Shown here: piece after piece, positions 24,487 through 34,681 of the stretch | Layout of the letters: each line of letters starts with the position of its first letter | Numbering within the stretch: position 1 is the first letter of the stretch | Assembly (NCBI GenBank): GCA_017307165.1 | Contig: JAFKGK010000002.1 | Span: 434,001-498,000, forward strand | Reading direction: 5' to 3' | Origin: Candidatus Melainabacteria bacterium | GTDB taxonomy: Bacteria > Cyanobacteriota > Vampirovibrionia > Obscuribacterales > Obscuribacteraceae | Length of the DNA stretch: 64,000 nucleotides | Made by a program: the position numbers and the translations under genes | Notes under the pieces: model-generated | Told to the model about the DNA's origin: nothing | The model's input: only the letters and a program-made list of their open reading frames with translations | Databases searched by the model: none

Positions 24487-26757
24487 ATGCCAGAGTTAAA
24501 AGTAGAGGACATTCAAAAGATATATGAGGCATTTCCTGCCAAGCATGTCGATGCGCGTCAAAAGCTAGGACGTCCTCTGACTCTCACCGAAAAGATACTC
24601 TGTGCTCACCTCGACCACTGGCCAGCCGAAGGCATCAAACGTGGCGAGACCTACGCTTTTCTTAGACTCGATCGAGTAGCGATGCAAGACGCCACAGCTC
24701 AGATGGCCTTGCTGCAGTTTATGCAAGCACAGATCGCGCAAGTGGCAGTACCATCCACGGTGCACTGCGATCACTTGATCCAGGCCCGTGTCGGTGCCGA
24801 TATCGACATGGAAAGAGCTCTCGAAGACAACAAAGAAGTCTACGATTTTCTCGCCAGCGCCAGCGAAAAGCACGGCATCGGCTTTTGGAAGCCAGGCGCC
24901 GGTATCATCCACCAGGTAGTGATCGAAAATTATGCCTTCCCAGGTGGGATGATGATCGGCACCGACTCGCATACTCCCAATGCTGGCGGTCTCGGCATGA
25001 TCGCGATCGGCGTCGGTGGTGCCGATGCCGTAGACGTGATGGCAGGTGAAGCCTGGGGCGTCAGATGGCCACGCCTGATCGGCGTGCATCTCAAGGGCAA
25101 GCTTAATGGCTGGACATCGCCCAAGGACGTCATTCTCAAGATCGCTGGCATTCTAACCGTAGCTGGCGGCACAGGCTCCATCGTCGAATACTTTGGTGAA
25201 GGCACCGCATCTATCAGCTGCACTGGCAAGGCTACCATCACCAATATGGGTGCTGAGCTTGGAGCTACCACCTCTGTATTTCCTTATGATGAGCGCATGG
25301 GCAAATACCTGCGCGCGACAGAACGATCGGGCATAGCGGATCTTGCAGACAAGTTTGCTGACTGTCTCAAAGCCGACAAAGAAGTCTCTGCCGATCCTAC
25401 TGCTTATTACGATCAAGTAATAGAGATCGATCTCGATACACTCGAGCCGTATGTAGTAGGCCCTCACACGCCCGACCTGGCCAGACCCATTTCGGCCTTT
25501 GCTGCAGAGATCAACGAAAAAGGCTACCCAGCAGATCTCTCATGTGCCCTCATTGGCAGCTGCACCAATTCCTCCTACGAGGACATGAGCAGAGCAGCCT
25601 ATGTAGCCGAACAAGCATCCGCTCATGGCCTTTCTGCCAACTGTGGCTTTTTGATCAGCCCAGGATCAGAACAAATCTATGAAACCATCGGTCGGGACGG
25701 CCAATTGCAAGCCCTCGAAAAAATTGGTGGCACAGTGCTGGCCAATGCTTGCGGACCGTGCATCGGCCAGTGGAAGCGCGATGACATCAAGCAAGGCCAG
25801 ACCAATTCAATCATCACCTCTTTCAATCGCAATTTTCAAAAGCGCAATGATGGTAATCCAGATACACTGGCCTTCATCGGCAGCCCAGAAATCGTCACAG
25901 CGCTGGCGCTAGCAGGCAAGCTCAACTTTAACCCTCTGACAGATACTTTGACAGCCAAGGATGGCAGCAAGATCACTCTCAAGCCACCTGTCGCACCAGA
26001 ATTACCTGCAAAGGGATTTAAATCAGAGGACAACGGCTATGTCGCTCCTGCTGCTCCAGAGGATGGAGTCAACGTGCAAGTAATCGTCAAGCCTGATTCT
26101 CAGCGTCTCCAATTGCTTCTGCCCTTTGCTCCCTGGGATGGCCATGACTACATCCACTTGCCAGTACTCCTCAAGGCTCTCGGCAAGTGCACCACCGACC
26201 ACATTTCACCTGCAGGTCCCTGGCTCAAATATCGTGGCCACCTGGACAAGATCTCGGACAATATGTTTACTGGCGCCATCAATGCCTTTACCAAAGAGGT
26301 AGGACAGGGCAAAAACGTTTTGACCGGCGAGACTGGCACCTACCCTCAAGTTGCTCGCGACTACAAGGGACACAATATGGGCTGGGTAGTAATCGGCGAC
26401 CAAAACTACGGCGAAGGCTCCAGCCGCGAGCACGCTGCCATGAGCCCGCGTTTCCTTGGTTGCAAGGCCGTGATCGTGCGTAGTTTTGCTCGCATCCACG
26501 AGACCAACCTCAAAAAGCAAGGCATACTTGCCTTTACCTTTGCCGATCCTGCAGATTACGACAAGATCCTCGAGACTGACCGTATAACGATCAGACACCT
26601 TGCCGATCTAGCCCCCGGCAAAAATGTCGAGGTGGTCATCGACCACGCCGATGAGACAAGCGATGTGATAGAGGTCAAGCACACCATGACCGAAGAACAA
26701 ATTGGATGGTTCAAGGCTGGGTCTGCTCTCAATCTGATCGCCGCACGCAACAAATAA
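24487..26757 (+). CDS. acn: Aconitate hydratase, mitochondrial type
   Basis: Interconverts citrate and isocitrate in the TCA cycle using a [4Fe-4S] cluster. The start is the ATG at 24487 (MPELKVED), seven bases after GGAG; a TTG at 24472 is an alternative. The 756 residues match the mitochondrial-type (ACO2-like) group, shorter than AcnA. Motifs: [28 protein letters not shown] (first cluster Cys), [10 protein letters not shown] (the other two cluster Cys), and in the swivel domain [12 protein letters not shown]. It stands alone on the plus strand and converges on a TPR gene six bases past its stop. Confidence 0.95.
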   Translation: MPELKVEDIQKIYEAFPAKHVDARQKLGRPLTLTEKILCAHLDHWPAEGIKRGETYAFLRLDRVAMQDATAQMALLQFMQAQIAQVAVPSTVHCDHLIQARVGADIDMERALEDNKEVYDFLASASEKHGIGFWKPGAGIIHQVVIENYAFPGGMMIGTDSHTPNAGGLGMIAIGVGGADAVDVMAGEAWGVRWPRLIGVHLKGKLNGWTSPKDVILKIAGILTVAGGTGSIVEYFGEGTASISCTGKATITNMGAELGATTSVFPYDERMGKYLRATERSGIADLADKFADCLKADKEVSADPTAYYDQVIEIDLDTLEPYVVGPHTPDLARPISAFAAEINEKGYPADLSCALIGSCTNSSYEDMSRAAYVAEQASAHGLSANCGFLISPGSEQIYETIGRDGQLQALEKIGGTVLANACGPCIGQWKRDDIKQGQTNSIITSFNRNFQKRNDGNPDTLAFIGSPEIVTALALAGKLNFNPLTDTLTAKDGSKITLKPPVAPELPAKGFKSEDNGYVAPAAPEDGVNVQVIVKPDSQRLQLLLPFAPWDGHDYIHLPVLLKALGKCTTDHISPAGPWLKYRGHLDKISDNMFTGAINAFTKEVGQGKNVLTGETGTYPQVARDYKGHNMGWVVIGDQNYGEGSSREHAAMSPRFLGCKAVIVRSFARIHETNLKKQGILAFTFADPADYDKILETDRITIRHLADLAPGKNVEVVIDHADETSDVIEVKHTMTEEQIGWFKAGSALNLIAARNK

Positions 26758-26763
26758 AAAAGA

Positions 26764-27156
26764 TCAGGCCGTCAGGGCGGGCAGTTCTAGCTTGGCTATA
26801 CTGTCCGCCCTTCCCTCCAGGGCCTGCGCCTCCAAGACCATGTGCATACGTCTCAAGAGCTGCGCGTAGTCTCGCAGTATGCGAGCAAAATCTATACTGG
26901 TCTCGCCGCAGCAATCGACGCACATTGCCAGGGCCTTGATATACATATGCTCAGCTTCGAGATACTGCTCATCGAGAGCAGCAAGCTGGGCAATGGCTGC
27001 TTGTGATAAGGCAAACTCTATGCTGCGTAGATCGTGACCGCGGTCTTGTATATCGAGGATAAAGCCATAGAGTTTGCGTGCCGCATCGAGATTGCCTGCC
27101 TCATGCCAACCACGAGCGACTTTGTAGAGTCCGCGCACTAGATATAGATTGGACAT
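26764..27156 (-). CDS. Small TPR-like protein
   Basis: 130 residues from the ATG at 27156 (MSNLYLVR) with GAGG upstream; a GTG three codons earlier is possible. The protein is all helical with TPR-style pairs: ARGWHEAGNLDAARKLYGFIL, ALSQAAIAQLAALDEQYLEAEHMYIKAL and ARILRDYAQLLRRMHMVLEAQALEGRA. No enzymatic motif or signal peptide. It probably binds a partner; which one is unknown. It begins about 110 bases past the stop of the alpha/beta hydrolase gene on the same strand. Confidence 0.72.
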   Translation of the reverse strand: MSNLYLVRGLYKVARGWHEAGNLDAARKLYGFILDIQDRGHDLRSIEFALSQAAIAQLAALDEQYLEAEHMYIKALAMCVDCCGETSIDFARILRDYAQLLRRMHMVLEAQALEGRADSIAKLELPALTA

Positions 27157-27269
27157 AATCCTCACCTCGCAAAGCCCGGCTTAATACTGCTAATACCATT
27201 TTGCTCTCAGGCTCTCGATGCCACCATTGAGGCGTGCCGATATTTTTGTATAGAAACTATATAGGCAGA

Positions 27270-28181
27270 CTAGATTGGCAGACTAGCAAAAAAAACACGC
27301 AATGCATCTTGCAAGCGCAGGTAGCCGGTCTCGAGCAAATCCGCATGAGCTGTTTCCGGCAAGATCTCCAGACGGGTCTCGAACTCTGTCTGGCTGCGCG
27401 AGCCATGTAGTTTGTGTGCATGAGCTATCGGCACCACTGCATCAAGAGCCCCATGCACGATCAAGACCGGAGCATCCACCAGGGGCAACCATTGCATGGA
27501 ATCCAGTGCTGGCTTGGGAAACAAGCGATCAGGATACATTTTGAGGTGGGGATATTTTTCTCGGGCTATGGCGCTCAATGCGCTAAATCCTGATTGCAGG
27601 ACGGCACCATCCACGGGGCGGTGCGCACCGACATAAGCTGTGACGGCGGCACCAAGCGACTCGCCATAGAGATAAACAGGCGTGTCTATATCTTGCTCGG
27701 TATACAAAGAACAAGCATAATCATAGGCAGACAGGCCATCTTGCAAGACACCCTCCACCGAAGGGCGACTGCTGCTCTCGCCAAAACCGCGATAATCATA
27801 GACAAAGACATCAAAATCGAGACGTACCAAAAACTCGACCATCTGAAGACGACCGGTCACATTGCCGCTATTGCCATGATTAAAAATCAACAGTCGTCGA
27901 TTGCCGTCCTTAGCCTGCGGCGATTTAAAAAGCCATCCGTGCAGACGCGCTTTGCTGGCCAATTTGCCGCGAGAATCAAAAAAATGATTTGTGGCCTGTA
28001 CGAGACTGTACTGGCCCTCCCCTAGTTTGACTAGTATGTGGGGTGGCTCTTGCAAATCATCGGCATCGAGAGGTCTGGGATGAAAGAGAAGAGGCGTGTA
28101 GAGCGACTTGCTGACTCTTGGCGAGAAAAGCCAGTAAGCGAGCATCAGACCGATTGATAATGGTGAAAATAAAATACGCAT
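27270..28181 (-). CDS. Alpha/beta hydrolase, BEM46-like, membrane-anchored
   Basis: 303 residues. An N-terminal hydrophobic segment (LSIGLMLAYWLF) probably anchors it. The serine-hydrolase set is clear: oxyanion FNHGNSGN, nucleophile elbow YGESLGAA, an Asp in ALDAVVP and His in ETAHADLLE near the end. The pattern FVYDYRGFGESS and lid composition match the BEM46/ABHD13-like group, with unknown lipid or ester substrate. Its stop/start junction with the GNAT gene is tight: GNAT ends at 28182 and this starts at 28181, so they are translated from one message. Confidence 0.8.
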   Translation of the reverse strand: MRILFSPLSIGLMLAYWLFSPRVSKSLYTPLLFHPRPLDADDLQEPPHILVKLGEGQYSLVQATNHFFDSRGKLASKARLHGWLFKSPQAKDGNRRLLIFNHGNSGNVTGRLQMVEFLVRLDFDVFVYDYRGFGESSSRPSVEGVLQDGLSAYDYACSLYTEQDIDTPVYLYGESLGAAVTAYVGAHRPVDGAVLQSGFSALSAIAREKYPHLKMYPDRLFPKPALDSMQWLPLVDAPVLIVHGALDAVVPIAHAHKLHGSRSQTEFETRLEILPETAHADLLETGYLRLQDALRVFFASLPI

Positions 28182-28697
28182 CTATTTGGATTTTATCCAC
28201 TGATAGATAGCCACGTCCAGATACCGGTCAAACTTTTTGCCGACTTGTCTCAGGGTACCGCTGAGCTCGTAGCCATTGCGCTCAAAGAGTGCAATGCTCG
28301 GCTTATTTTCAGAGCAGACCAGGGCCAATAGAGTATGCAGACCCATTTTGTCGGCATGGTCGTGCAGTTTGCCCAGCAGCGCATCGCCGAGCCTGTGTCC
28401 GCGAGCCTGGGGCGAAAGATAGATGGAGACCTCGGCAGTGAGAGCATAAGCGCAACGTGCATGATATGGGGATAGGGAGGCAAAACCCTCAACCACACCA
28501 TCTATTGTGACTATTTCTACTGGATATCTCAAACTGGCATGCAGATCGAGCCAGCTCTCGCGCTCGGCAGTGGTCTCAGGATTGAGAGCAAAAGTAGCAG
28601 TCGAATTGACAACATAGTCGTTGTAGATTTGAACCAGCTTTTCGCTGTCGGCCCGCATGGCCTGACGGCAGGCGATATCAGTCGACCATTTTGCCAT
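28182..28697 (-). CDS. GNAT N-acetyltransferase, phosphinothricin-acetyltransferase-like
   Basis: Start taken at the ATG at 28697 (MAKWSTDI), which lies inside the end of sdhB so the genes overlap by 20 bases; an ATG at 28715 is the alternative. The fold is the Pat/YncA group: [20 protein letters not shown] at the N-terminus, then [21 protein letters not shown] with the acetyl-CoA pyrophosphate loop, [20 protein letters not shown] and [16 protein letters not shown]. Such enzymes acetylate phosphinothricin, methionine sulfoximine or related amino-acid analogues. Its overlap with sdhB suggests cotranscription rather than a shared pathway. Confidence 0.85.
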   Translation of the reverse strand: MAKWSTDIACRQAMRADSEKLVQIYNDYVVNSTATFALNPETTAERESWLDLHASLRYPVEIVTIDGVVEGFASLSPYHARCAYALTAEVSIYLSPQARGHRLGDALLGKLHDHADKMGLHTLLALVCSENKPSIALFERNGYELSGTLRQVGKKFDRYLDVAIYQWIKSK

Positions 28698-29469
28698 TGG
28701 CGTCCACTCTGACATTGGCTTCGGTCTGACCGTTCATCGCGGCTCTGATCAAATCGCGATTCATTTTGCCGATAAACTCCAGAGGGATCTCTTTGGGGCA
28801 GACCATTTCGCATTCACCGTGGTTGGTGCAATTGCCAAAGCCCTCTTGCTCCATTGTCGTGATCATGCCAAGCGTACGCGCATCGCGTTGCGGCTGTCCC
28901 TGGGGCAGAGAGTTGAGATGGGTCATTTTGGCAGCTGTAAACAGCATGGCCGAGGTATTAGGACAGGCGGCTACACAGGCACCACATCCAATGCAGGCGG
29001 CAGCATCAAAGGCCACGTCAGCCTTGTCCTTGCCTACAAGTATAGCGGAGGCTTCAGGTGCACCACCGGTCGGCACACTGATATAGCCACCAGACTGGAT
29101 GATGCGATCAAATGCCGACCTGTCCACCATGAGATCGCGGACGATAGGAAAGGCAGCGGCTCTCCAGGGCTCGAGAACAATCGTGTCGCCGTCCTTGAAA
29201 AAGCGCATGGCGAGCTGGCAGACCGTGGTGGCTTTTTGACCGCCATGAGCGAGGCCGTTTATGAGAAAACCACATGAGCCACAGATGCCTTCGCGGCAGT
29301 CGTGTTCAAATGTGATCGGGTCTTCACCCTTGAGCAAGAGCTTTTCGTTGAGCGCATCGATCATCTCCAAAAAGGACATGTCTGCAGTGATGCCGTCGAT
29401 TTCGTAATCGACAAAAGAGCCTGCCGCATTAGCGTCGTGTTGGCGCCATACTTTGAGAGCAAATTTCAT
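28678..29469 (-). CDS. sdhB: Succinate dehydrogenase iron-sulfur subunit
   Basis: Carries electrons from SdhA flavin to the quinone site. I start it at the ATG at 29469 ([10 protein letters not shown]), two bases past the sdhA stop and with AGGAGC upstream; an upstream in-frame start at 29502 would overlap sdhA. 263 residues. Cluster motifs: [20 protein letters not shown] for [2Fe-2S], [13 protein letters not shown] and [16 protein letters not shown] for [4Fe-4S] and [3Fe-4S]. The sequence style is that of the type-B (Bacteroidetes/actinobacterial-like) enzymes with one large cytochrome subunit. Last subunit of sdhCAB. Confidence 0.94.
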   Translation of the reverse strand: MKFALKVWRQHDANAAGSFVDYEIDGITADMSFLEMIDALNEKLLLKGEDPITFEHDCREGICGSCGFLINGLAHGGQKATTVCQLAMRFFKDGDTIVLEPWRAAAFPIVRDLMVDRSAFDRIIQSGGYISVPTGGAPEASAILVGKDKADVAFDAAACIGCGACVAACPNTSAMLFTAAKMTHLNSLPQGQPQRDARTLGMITTMEQEGFGNCTNHGECEMVCPKEIPLEFIGKMNRDLIRAAMNGQTEANVRVDANGKMVD

Positions 29470-29470
29470 C

Positions 29471-31393
29471 TTATTTGTAGCTCCTTTGCGTGAGATGGAC
29501 ATGCTCGAAGGTCAAAGGATCTTTGAACAATTTTTCAGGCTGATCCGGTCCCTGCCATTGCCAGGCTGAGACATAGGCAAACTGCTCGTCGTTACGCATA
29601 GCCTCGCCTTCGGCTGTCTGGCTTTCGGTGCGGAAATGCCCGCCACACGATTCGCCGCGTTCGAGCGCATCGGTACACATCAAGATGCCGAGCTCGAGAA
29701 AATCGGCTATGCGATTGGCCTTTTCGAGAGATTGATTGAGCTCTTCGCCCTTGCCAATCAGTTTGAGATTTTTCCAAAACTCGGCTTTCAAGTCTTTGAT
29801 CTCTTTTATTGCCTTAGTGAGGCCTTCGGCATTGCGGGCCATGCCGCAATACTCCCACATGATGTCGCCAAGCTGTTTGTGGAAAGAATCTGGAGTGCGC
29901 TCGCCTTTGATATCAAAAAGCGATTGCAGCCATTTTTTGTTTTCTTCTAGCGCCTGAACAAACTCAGCATCAGTCTCGCTGACAGGCTTAAACTTGTTGG
30001 AGGCAATATAATTTGGCACGGTGGCAGGCAGAACAAAGTATCCATCGGCAAGGCCTTGCATCAAAGCACTGGCGCCGAGACGATTGGCACCGTGATCGGA
30101 AAAATTGGCTTCACCACCGGCAAATAGACCGGGGATCGTCGTCATCAGATTGTAATCGACCCAGAGACCGCCCATGGTGTAGTGGACTGCCGGGTAGATA
30201 CGCATAGGCTCTTTGTAGGCGTCTTCGCCAGTAATGCGTTCGTAGATCTCAAAGAGGTTGCCGTATCTTTCTTTGATGGCCTCCAGGCCAAGTCGCTTGA
30301 TGGCAGCGCCAAAATCAAGATAGACACCAAGACCACCGGGAGTACCATTGGGTCCGATACCATAACCTTCGTCGCAGACTTCTTTGGCTGCGCGAGAGGC
30401 TACGTCGCGGGGCACCAGATTGCCAAAGCTGGGATAACGGCGCTCGAGAAAATAATCTCTTTCGTCTTCTGGGATCTGATTGGCCTTGCGGGTCTCGCCT
30501 TTTTTCTTGGGCACCCAGACGCGGCCATCGTTGCGCAAAGACTCGGACATCAAAGTCAATTTGGATTGATGCTCGCTGCTGCGCGGGATGCAGGTGGGGT
30601 GTATCTGGGTGAAACATGGATTACCAAAGAAAGCCCCACGCTTATGAGCACGCCAGATGGCAGTGGTATTGGAGTTCATGGCATTGGTAGAAAGATAAAA
30701 GACATTGCCGTAGCCGCCGGTCGCTAAGATGACGACATCGGCAGTATGAGCTTGTACGGCTCCTGTACGCAGATCACGTGTGATGATGCCTCTGGCCTGG
30801 CCGTCTACCATTACGACATCGAGCATTTCGCAGCGAGTGTGCATGGTGACCGTGCCTGCGGCTATTTGCTCCTCGAGGGCCTGGTATGCACCAAGCAAGA
30901 GCTGCTGTCCCGTCTGTCCACGAGCATAAAAAGTACGTTGTACTTGCACGCCACCAAAAGATCTGGTGTCTAGAAGACCGCCGTATTCGCGAGCAAAGGG
31001 CACTCCTTGAGCGACGCACTGGTCAATGATATTGACCGAGATTTCGGCGAGACGGTAGACATTGGCTTCGCGAGCTCTAAAGTCGCCACCTTTGACGGTG
31101 TCATAAAAAAGACGAAAAATCGAGTCGCCATCATTACGATAATTTTTGGCAGCGTTGATCCCACCTTGAGCCGCTATGGAGTGGGCACGACGCGGGCTAT
31201 CATGAAAAGTAAAATTGTGGACTGGATAACCTTGCTGACCGAGAGTAGCAGCAGCAGCAGCTCCGGCTAATCCGCTGCCTACGACGATTACCTTGTGCTT
31301 GCGTCGATTGGCTGGGTTGACCAGCATCATGTGCGAGCGGCAATTTTCCCATTTTTGTTCGATTGGACCAGATGGAATATTTGTTTCCAGCAT
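29471..31393 (-). CDS. sdhA: Succinate dehydrogenase flavoprotein subunit
   Basis: Oxidises succinate to fumarate with covalently bound FAD. 640 residues, longer than proteobacterial SdhA, as in type-B enzymes, whose N-terminus also begins with an I-P-x-G-P-type segment before the FAD motif [14 protein letters not shown]. Other motifs: [16 protein letters not shown] with the FAD-linking His, [24 protein letters not shown], and [19 protein letters not shown] near residue 430 with the active-site Arg/His. Stop and next start are two bases apart. Confidence 0.95.
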   Translation of the reverse strand: MLETNIPSGPIEQKWENCRSHMMLVNPANRRKHKVIVVGSGLAGAAAAATLGQQGYPVHNFTFHDSPRRAHSIAAQGGINAAKNYRNDGDSIFRLFYDTVKGGDFRAREANVYRLAEISVNIIDQCVAQGVPFAREYGGLLDTRSFGGVQVQRTFYARGQTGQQLLLGAYQALEEQIAAGTVTMHTRCEMLDVVMVDGQARGIITRDLRTGAVQAHTADVVILATGGYGNVFYLSTNAMNSNTTAIWRAHKRGAFFGNPCFTQIHPTCIPRSSEHQSKLTLMSESLRNDGRVWVPKKKGETRKANQIPEDERDYFLERRYPSFGNLVPRDVASRAAKEVCDEGYGIGPNGTPGGLGVYLDFGAAIKRLGLEAIKERYGNLFEIYERITGEDAYKEPMRIYPAVHYTMGGLWVDYNLMTTIPGLFAGGEANFSDHGANRLGASALMQGLADGYFVLPATVPNYIASNKFKPVSETDAEFVQALEENKKWLQSLFDIKGERTPDSFHKQLGDIMWEYCGMARNAEGLTKAIKEIKDLKAEFWKNLKLIGKGEELNQSLEKANRIADFLELGILMCTDALERGESCGGHFRTESQTAEGEAMRNDEQFAYVSAWQWQGPDQPEKLFKDPLTFEHVHLTQRSYK

Positions 31394-31451
31394 TGTCGTA
31401 TCGGTCTCCTACAATAATTATATAAATCAGCCTAAAAAATCGATCTCGATA

Positions 31452-32189
31452 TCAGTGGATCACGCCTGTCATGACGGCTACCGGTACAGATATAAATCCT
31501 GCAAAAATCAAAAAAGCGATCAATCTGCCAATACCTTTTAATGTCGCTTGATTTTTACGATTGCTAAAACCCAGCGTTTGCAGCATGCTCCAGATACCAT
31601 GGTCGAGATGCAAAAAGAGTGCACCCATGGCGATGATGTAAAAAATTGCGATCGGCTGATGGTGGAAAGCATTGACGACGTTTTGGTAGACGGAGAGATG
31701 GTGAAACTCGCCTGGGTCGTAACCGACCTTGCCTAGAGTGAGATGCAGCACGTGAAAGACGATATAGCCAAAAAGAAAGAGGCCACCGATACGCATGGTC
31801 ATGGCGGACATATTGGTGGCGAGATTTTTCTTTTCTTTGTAGTCGACGGGACGGGCACCCAGGCTCAATTTGCTTAATTGGACAGCGGCAGTCACGTGCA
31901 ATGCGACGCAGGCCAAAAGCACCGAGCGGACTATCCAGAGGACTTGCTCGTACTCGAGCTCCGGCTGTCCAACCTCACGCAAAAAGCGAGAATAAGCATT
32001 GATCGCCTCTGGACCGATAAAGATCTTGAGATTGCCGGCGACGTGGCCAATGACAAAGCCGATGAGAACCAGGCCCGTGACCGCCATGACTATCTTTTTG
32101 CCGACCACCGTTTGCCAGAAAGCAATTATCGGATTACTGGCTACAGATATCCTGCGTACTGAGACACCCTGACTCTGGCTATTTTGCAT
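31452..32189 (-). CDS. sdhC: Succinate dehydrogenase cytochrome b558-type membrane subunit
   Basis: 245 residues with five hydrophobic segments, the single-subunit, di-haem anchor of type-B complexes (Bacillus and Wolinella style), so no sdhD is needed. Seen: GLVLIGFVIGHVAGNLKIF with a haem-ligand His, VALHVTAAVQL, IVFHVLHLTLG and LFLHLDHGIWSML. These Histidines match the expected haem b positions. Type-B anchors often work with menaquinone, but the quinone cannot be read from sequence. It heads sdhCAB; a large hairpin lies 69 bases upstream. Confidence 0.92.
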   Translation of the reverse strand: MQNSQSQGVSVRRISVASNPIIAFWQTVVGKKIVMAVTGLVLIGFVIGHVAGNLKIFIGPEAINAYSRFLREVGQPELEYEQVLWIVRSVLLACVALHVTAAVQLSKLSLGARPVDYKEKKNLATNMSAMTMRIGGLFLFGYIVFHVLHLTLGKVGYDPGEFHHLSVYQNVVNAFHHQPIAIFYIIAMGALFLHLDHGIWSMLQTLGFSNRKNQATLKGIGRLIAFLIFAGFISVPVAVMTGVIH

Positions 32190-32257
32190 TATAGATCTAC
32201 CTTTCTGCCCCCAAGATCGAAGCCATATGTCATTTTATCAAGGATCGGACCTGTTGT

Positions 32258-32305
32258 CCCCAAAGCTTTTGCTGGTTTGGCACATGCAAACCATAGCCTT
32301 TGGGG
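32258..32305. promoter_or_regulatory. Two-stem hairpin upstream of sdhCAB
   Basis: Outer stem CCCCAAAGC (32258-32266) with GCCTTTGGGG (32296-32305, one bulge) encloses an exact inner stem GGTTTG (32274-32279) / CAAACC (32287-32292). It lies between the zinc-ribbon gene stop and sdhC. No T-run follows on the minus strand, so it looks more like a leader RNA structure than a terminator. Confidence 0.55.
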
Positions 32306-32333
32306 CTTCAGGCGATTAAATGCTGATCATCCT

Positions 32334-32906
32334 TTATTCCGCAGCAGCAGGCGTAGCACTAGCAGGCGCTGCCGAGAGATTGTAAGTCCAGGTTGCTTTG
32401 AGCTTGGGATCGTTCATGGTCAAAGTAGTCACCTGTGCTTTTTCCATCAATTCTTTTACTGGCTCCATGATGGGCTTGCGTTGCTCTGCTTGTTGCAACG
32501 CGACTTCTACTGCCATTTCTATTGGCCCTTCGCTGTTTTTATCCACTTCTGCACCGGCACGCGTGTATTTAAAACTAGCGGTGCCCCCCACTGCAGCAAC
32601 ACCTTCTGTGATTTTGGTCTCGATCATCTGCCTTGCCTGGGGCGCAGTCACATTGGCAAGTGGATCCTGGGCTACGGGCCCACGAGTCATCAATTGACCT
32701 ACCCAGGAGCTCTGAGCGGCAAATGCCACACCGGCTAAGACAAGGACAAAGACGATGATGAAAGGCATGGGGTTGACCGAAGGCTTTTTAGTCTCGCCCT
32801 CAAACAACTTTGATGAGCTTCTGCGTGCAGGCTGACGCGTACCGCACGATGGGCAGACTGTCTCGTGATCATGGAGCGGGACCCTGCAACCAGGACAATC
32901 ATGCAT
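32334..32906 (-). CDS. Zinc-ribbon single-pass membrane protein
   Basis: 190 residues. The N-terminus is a Cys4 ribbon CPGC-x10-CPSC. After a short basic linker, one membrane span (MPFIIVFVLVLAGVAFAAQ, about 47-65) leads to an outer domain of 120 residues with no known family, ending in an Ala/Pro tail. The architecture, cytoplasmic ribbon plus outer domain, matches the protein at 50707-51543. It lies on the minus strand between the rhomboid gene and sdhCAB, 144 bases before sdhC. Function unknown. Confidence 0.72.
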   Translation of the reverse strand: MHDCPGCRVPLHDHETVCPSCGTRQPARRSSSKLFEGETKKPSVNPMPFIIVFVLVLAGVAFAAQSSWVGQLMTRGPVAQDPLANVTAPQARQMIETKITEGVAAVGGTASFKYTRAGAEVDKNSEGPIEMAVEVALQQAEQRKPIMEPVKELMEKAQVTTLTMNDPKLKATWTYNLSAAPASATPAAAE

Positions 32907-32980
32907 CTTTTATATCCTTTGTAAATATCAAATCTCGGTCTCGATTAAAGCCAGGCAATTATAACAAACACAGATTGACC

Positions 32981-34681
32981 TCAGTCTACGAAGGTCTGCA
33001 GGCCTTCGACCTCGATTTTTTGACTATCGGATAATCTACGCTCAGGAGAACGTATCGCAACAAGGCCGCCCAGGCACAGGCCAAAAATCAACCCGCCCAA
33101 ATGAGCAAAAACGGCCACTCTGGGGAGGAGCTGATCGAGCACCAATTGCACGCACACCATTGCTGCCATCACAGATAGATAACGGCGGCGCACTTTTTGT
33201 GGCAAAAAATCTTTTAGCCTGTAGATGCCCGCACTTGCAGCAGCAAAGATCGCCAGTATCGATCCTGATGCGCCTATCACAGGCGTAGCGGGATCGCTCA
33301 ATATATGAAAAACCCCGCTTAAGAGTCCACCCACTAAATAAATAGCGATAAAACGCAGAGACCCAAAGAGATTTTCACCTAGCCTGCCGACAAAATACAA
33401 ACCGGCCAGATTAAAAAACAAATGCCAAATACTCGAATGCAAAAACTGAAAAGTAATAAAACGATAGTACTGTCCATGGTGCAGGGCAGAGACGTCGAGC
33501 ATGCCTCCATTTGTCAAATGGTAGGCTACATCGTAACCCAATAAGGGAAACATTGTATTGCTCAAAAGAAATACAGCGATATTGGCCATCACTAATCCGC
33601 GCACGATGAGCGATTCGCGTCTCGGCTCCAAAATCTCCTGTATATAAGCGGCTCTTTGAAAAATATCAAAGACCTGCTGTGATTTTTCCAGACCCTCTTT
33701 AAGCGAAAAAGCAAAATTGCCAGTGTGTAAATCAGTATTATTTTGCGCTTGTTCTAGAGCCCAAGATACTCGCTTGCGGAGAGCCTCGACCTTAGTTTGA
33801 TCCAGAGTCGACTGCAATACTTTGACTGCTTGTGCCACTTGCCCTGCTTTATAAAGGCATCTCCCACGCCAACCATTGATCAGAGCTTCGCTATAGTCTT
33901 TTTGACTACGTTTCAAAACATTTGAGACTAGATCAAAATGCTCGACATCGCCACAGAGCATAAAAAACGGTAAAAAACCCAGTGCCAGGCTTTGCATCGG
34001 CATGATCTGCTCATCGATCACGGTCTGACGCATGCACTCAAAAGCCTTATCCAGCTGCCCCAGCTCTAGATAAGCGCGGGCAGCAGAAAAATAGAGAGTG
34101 CGATCCGCCTTGCGTGCATCGAAGCGCAGGCGCTCAAACTCATCGACCACCCCCTGCCAGTCCCAGGCAACCGACCTGCCAATTACCGCATAATGTATCG
34201 GGATCTGACGAACCGAGACCGGCAAATAATCGAGATTTTTCCAGGGAGCGAGAATCTGGTCCGCTTCTTGCACCCGGCCCTCGGTATACAAAGTAAATGA
34301 TTTAAGCACTCCCTGCCAAAACTCGCCGGGTTTGCCCCACACGATATAGGGCATACGATCGGCCCAGGTCGAGAGTGCGGCAGGATCCATACGATTGAGC
34401 GCCGCGTTAACTTGCCTGAAGGCATACCAGCCAGGCGCATGAAAGAGCACAAAAAGAAACCATCCACCAATCTGCGCGACCAGAAGATTTTTCATAAAGA
34501 TGCCCATCAGCACCACGCACAGTATCAAGACGATCTGACCCACAAGCCATTTAGACCATGCAAGCGGGAGAGAGGCCCTGGCTGTCATCGAAAAAGAACA
34601 CAAAATCAATAATGGCCAGAGGGTATAAAGCCCTGGGTTAGTCAGAGAATGCCAGAGATAACGGATGGCGGTCTCATTCAT
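32981..34681 (-). CDS. Rhomboid intramembrane serine protease with TPR region
   Basis: 566 residues. Two membrane segments at about 15-75 precede a soluble TPR-like region (about 130-320: YFSAARAYLELGQLDKAFECM, YSEALINGWRGRCLYKAGQVAQAVKVL). The C-terminal rhomboid core has WHLFFNLAGLY (the HxxxN motif), GASGS with nucleophile Ser472 and HLGGLIFGLCLGG with His527. The Ser/His dyad is intact, so it should cleave membrane proteins. The TPR part may recruit substrates. The ATG overlaps the nanE stop (ATGA at 34678-34681), so the two are translationally coupled. Confidence 0.87.
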   Translation of the reverse strand: MNETAIRYLWHSLTNPGLYTLWPLLILCSFSMTARASLPLAWSKWLVGQIVLILCVVLMGIFMKNLLVAQIGGWFLFVLFHAPGWYAFRQVNAALNRMDPAALSTWADRMPYIVWGKPGEFWQGVLKSFTLYTEGRVQEADQILAPWKNLDYLPVSVRQIPIHYAVIGRSVAWDWQGVVDEFERLRFDARKADRTLYFSAARAYLELGQLDKAFECMRQTVIDEQIMPMQSLALGFLPFFMLCGDVEHFDLVSNVLKRSQKDYSEALINGWRGRCLYKAGQVAQAVKVLQSTLDQTKVEALRKRVSWALEQAQNNTDLHTGNFAFSLKEGLEKSQQVFDIFQRAAYIQEILEPRRESLIVRGLVMANIAVFLLSNTMFPLLGYDVAYHLTNGGMLDVSALHHGQYYRFITFQFLHSSIWHLFFNLAGLYFVGRLGENLFGSLRFIAIYLVGGLLSGVFHILSDPATPVIGASGSILAIFAAASAGIYRLKDFLPQKVRRRYLSVMAAMVCVQLVLDQLLPRVAVFAHLGGLIFGLCLGGLVAIRSPERRLSDSQKIEVEGLQTFVD

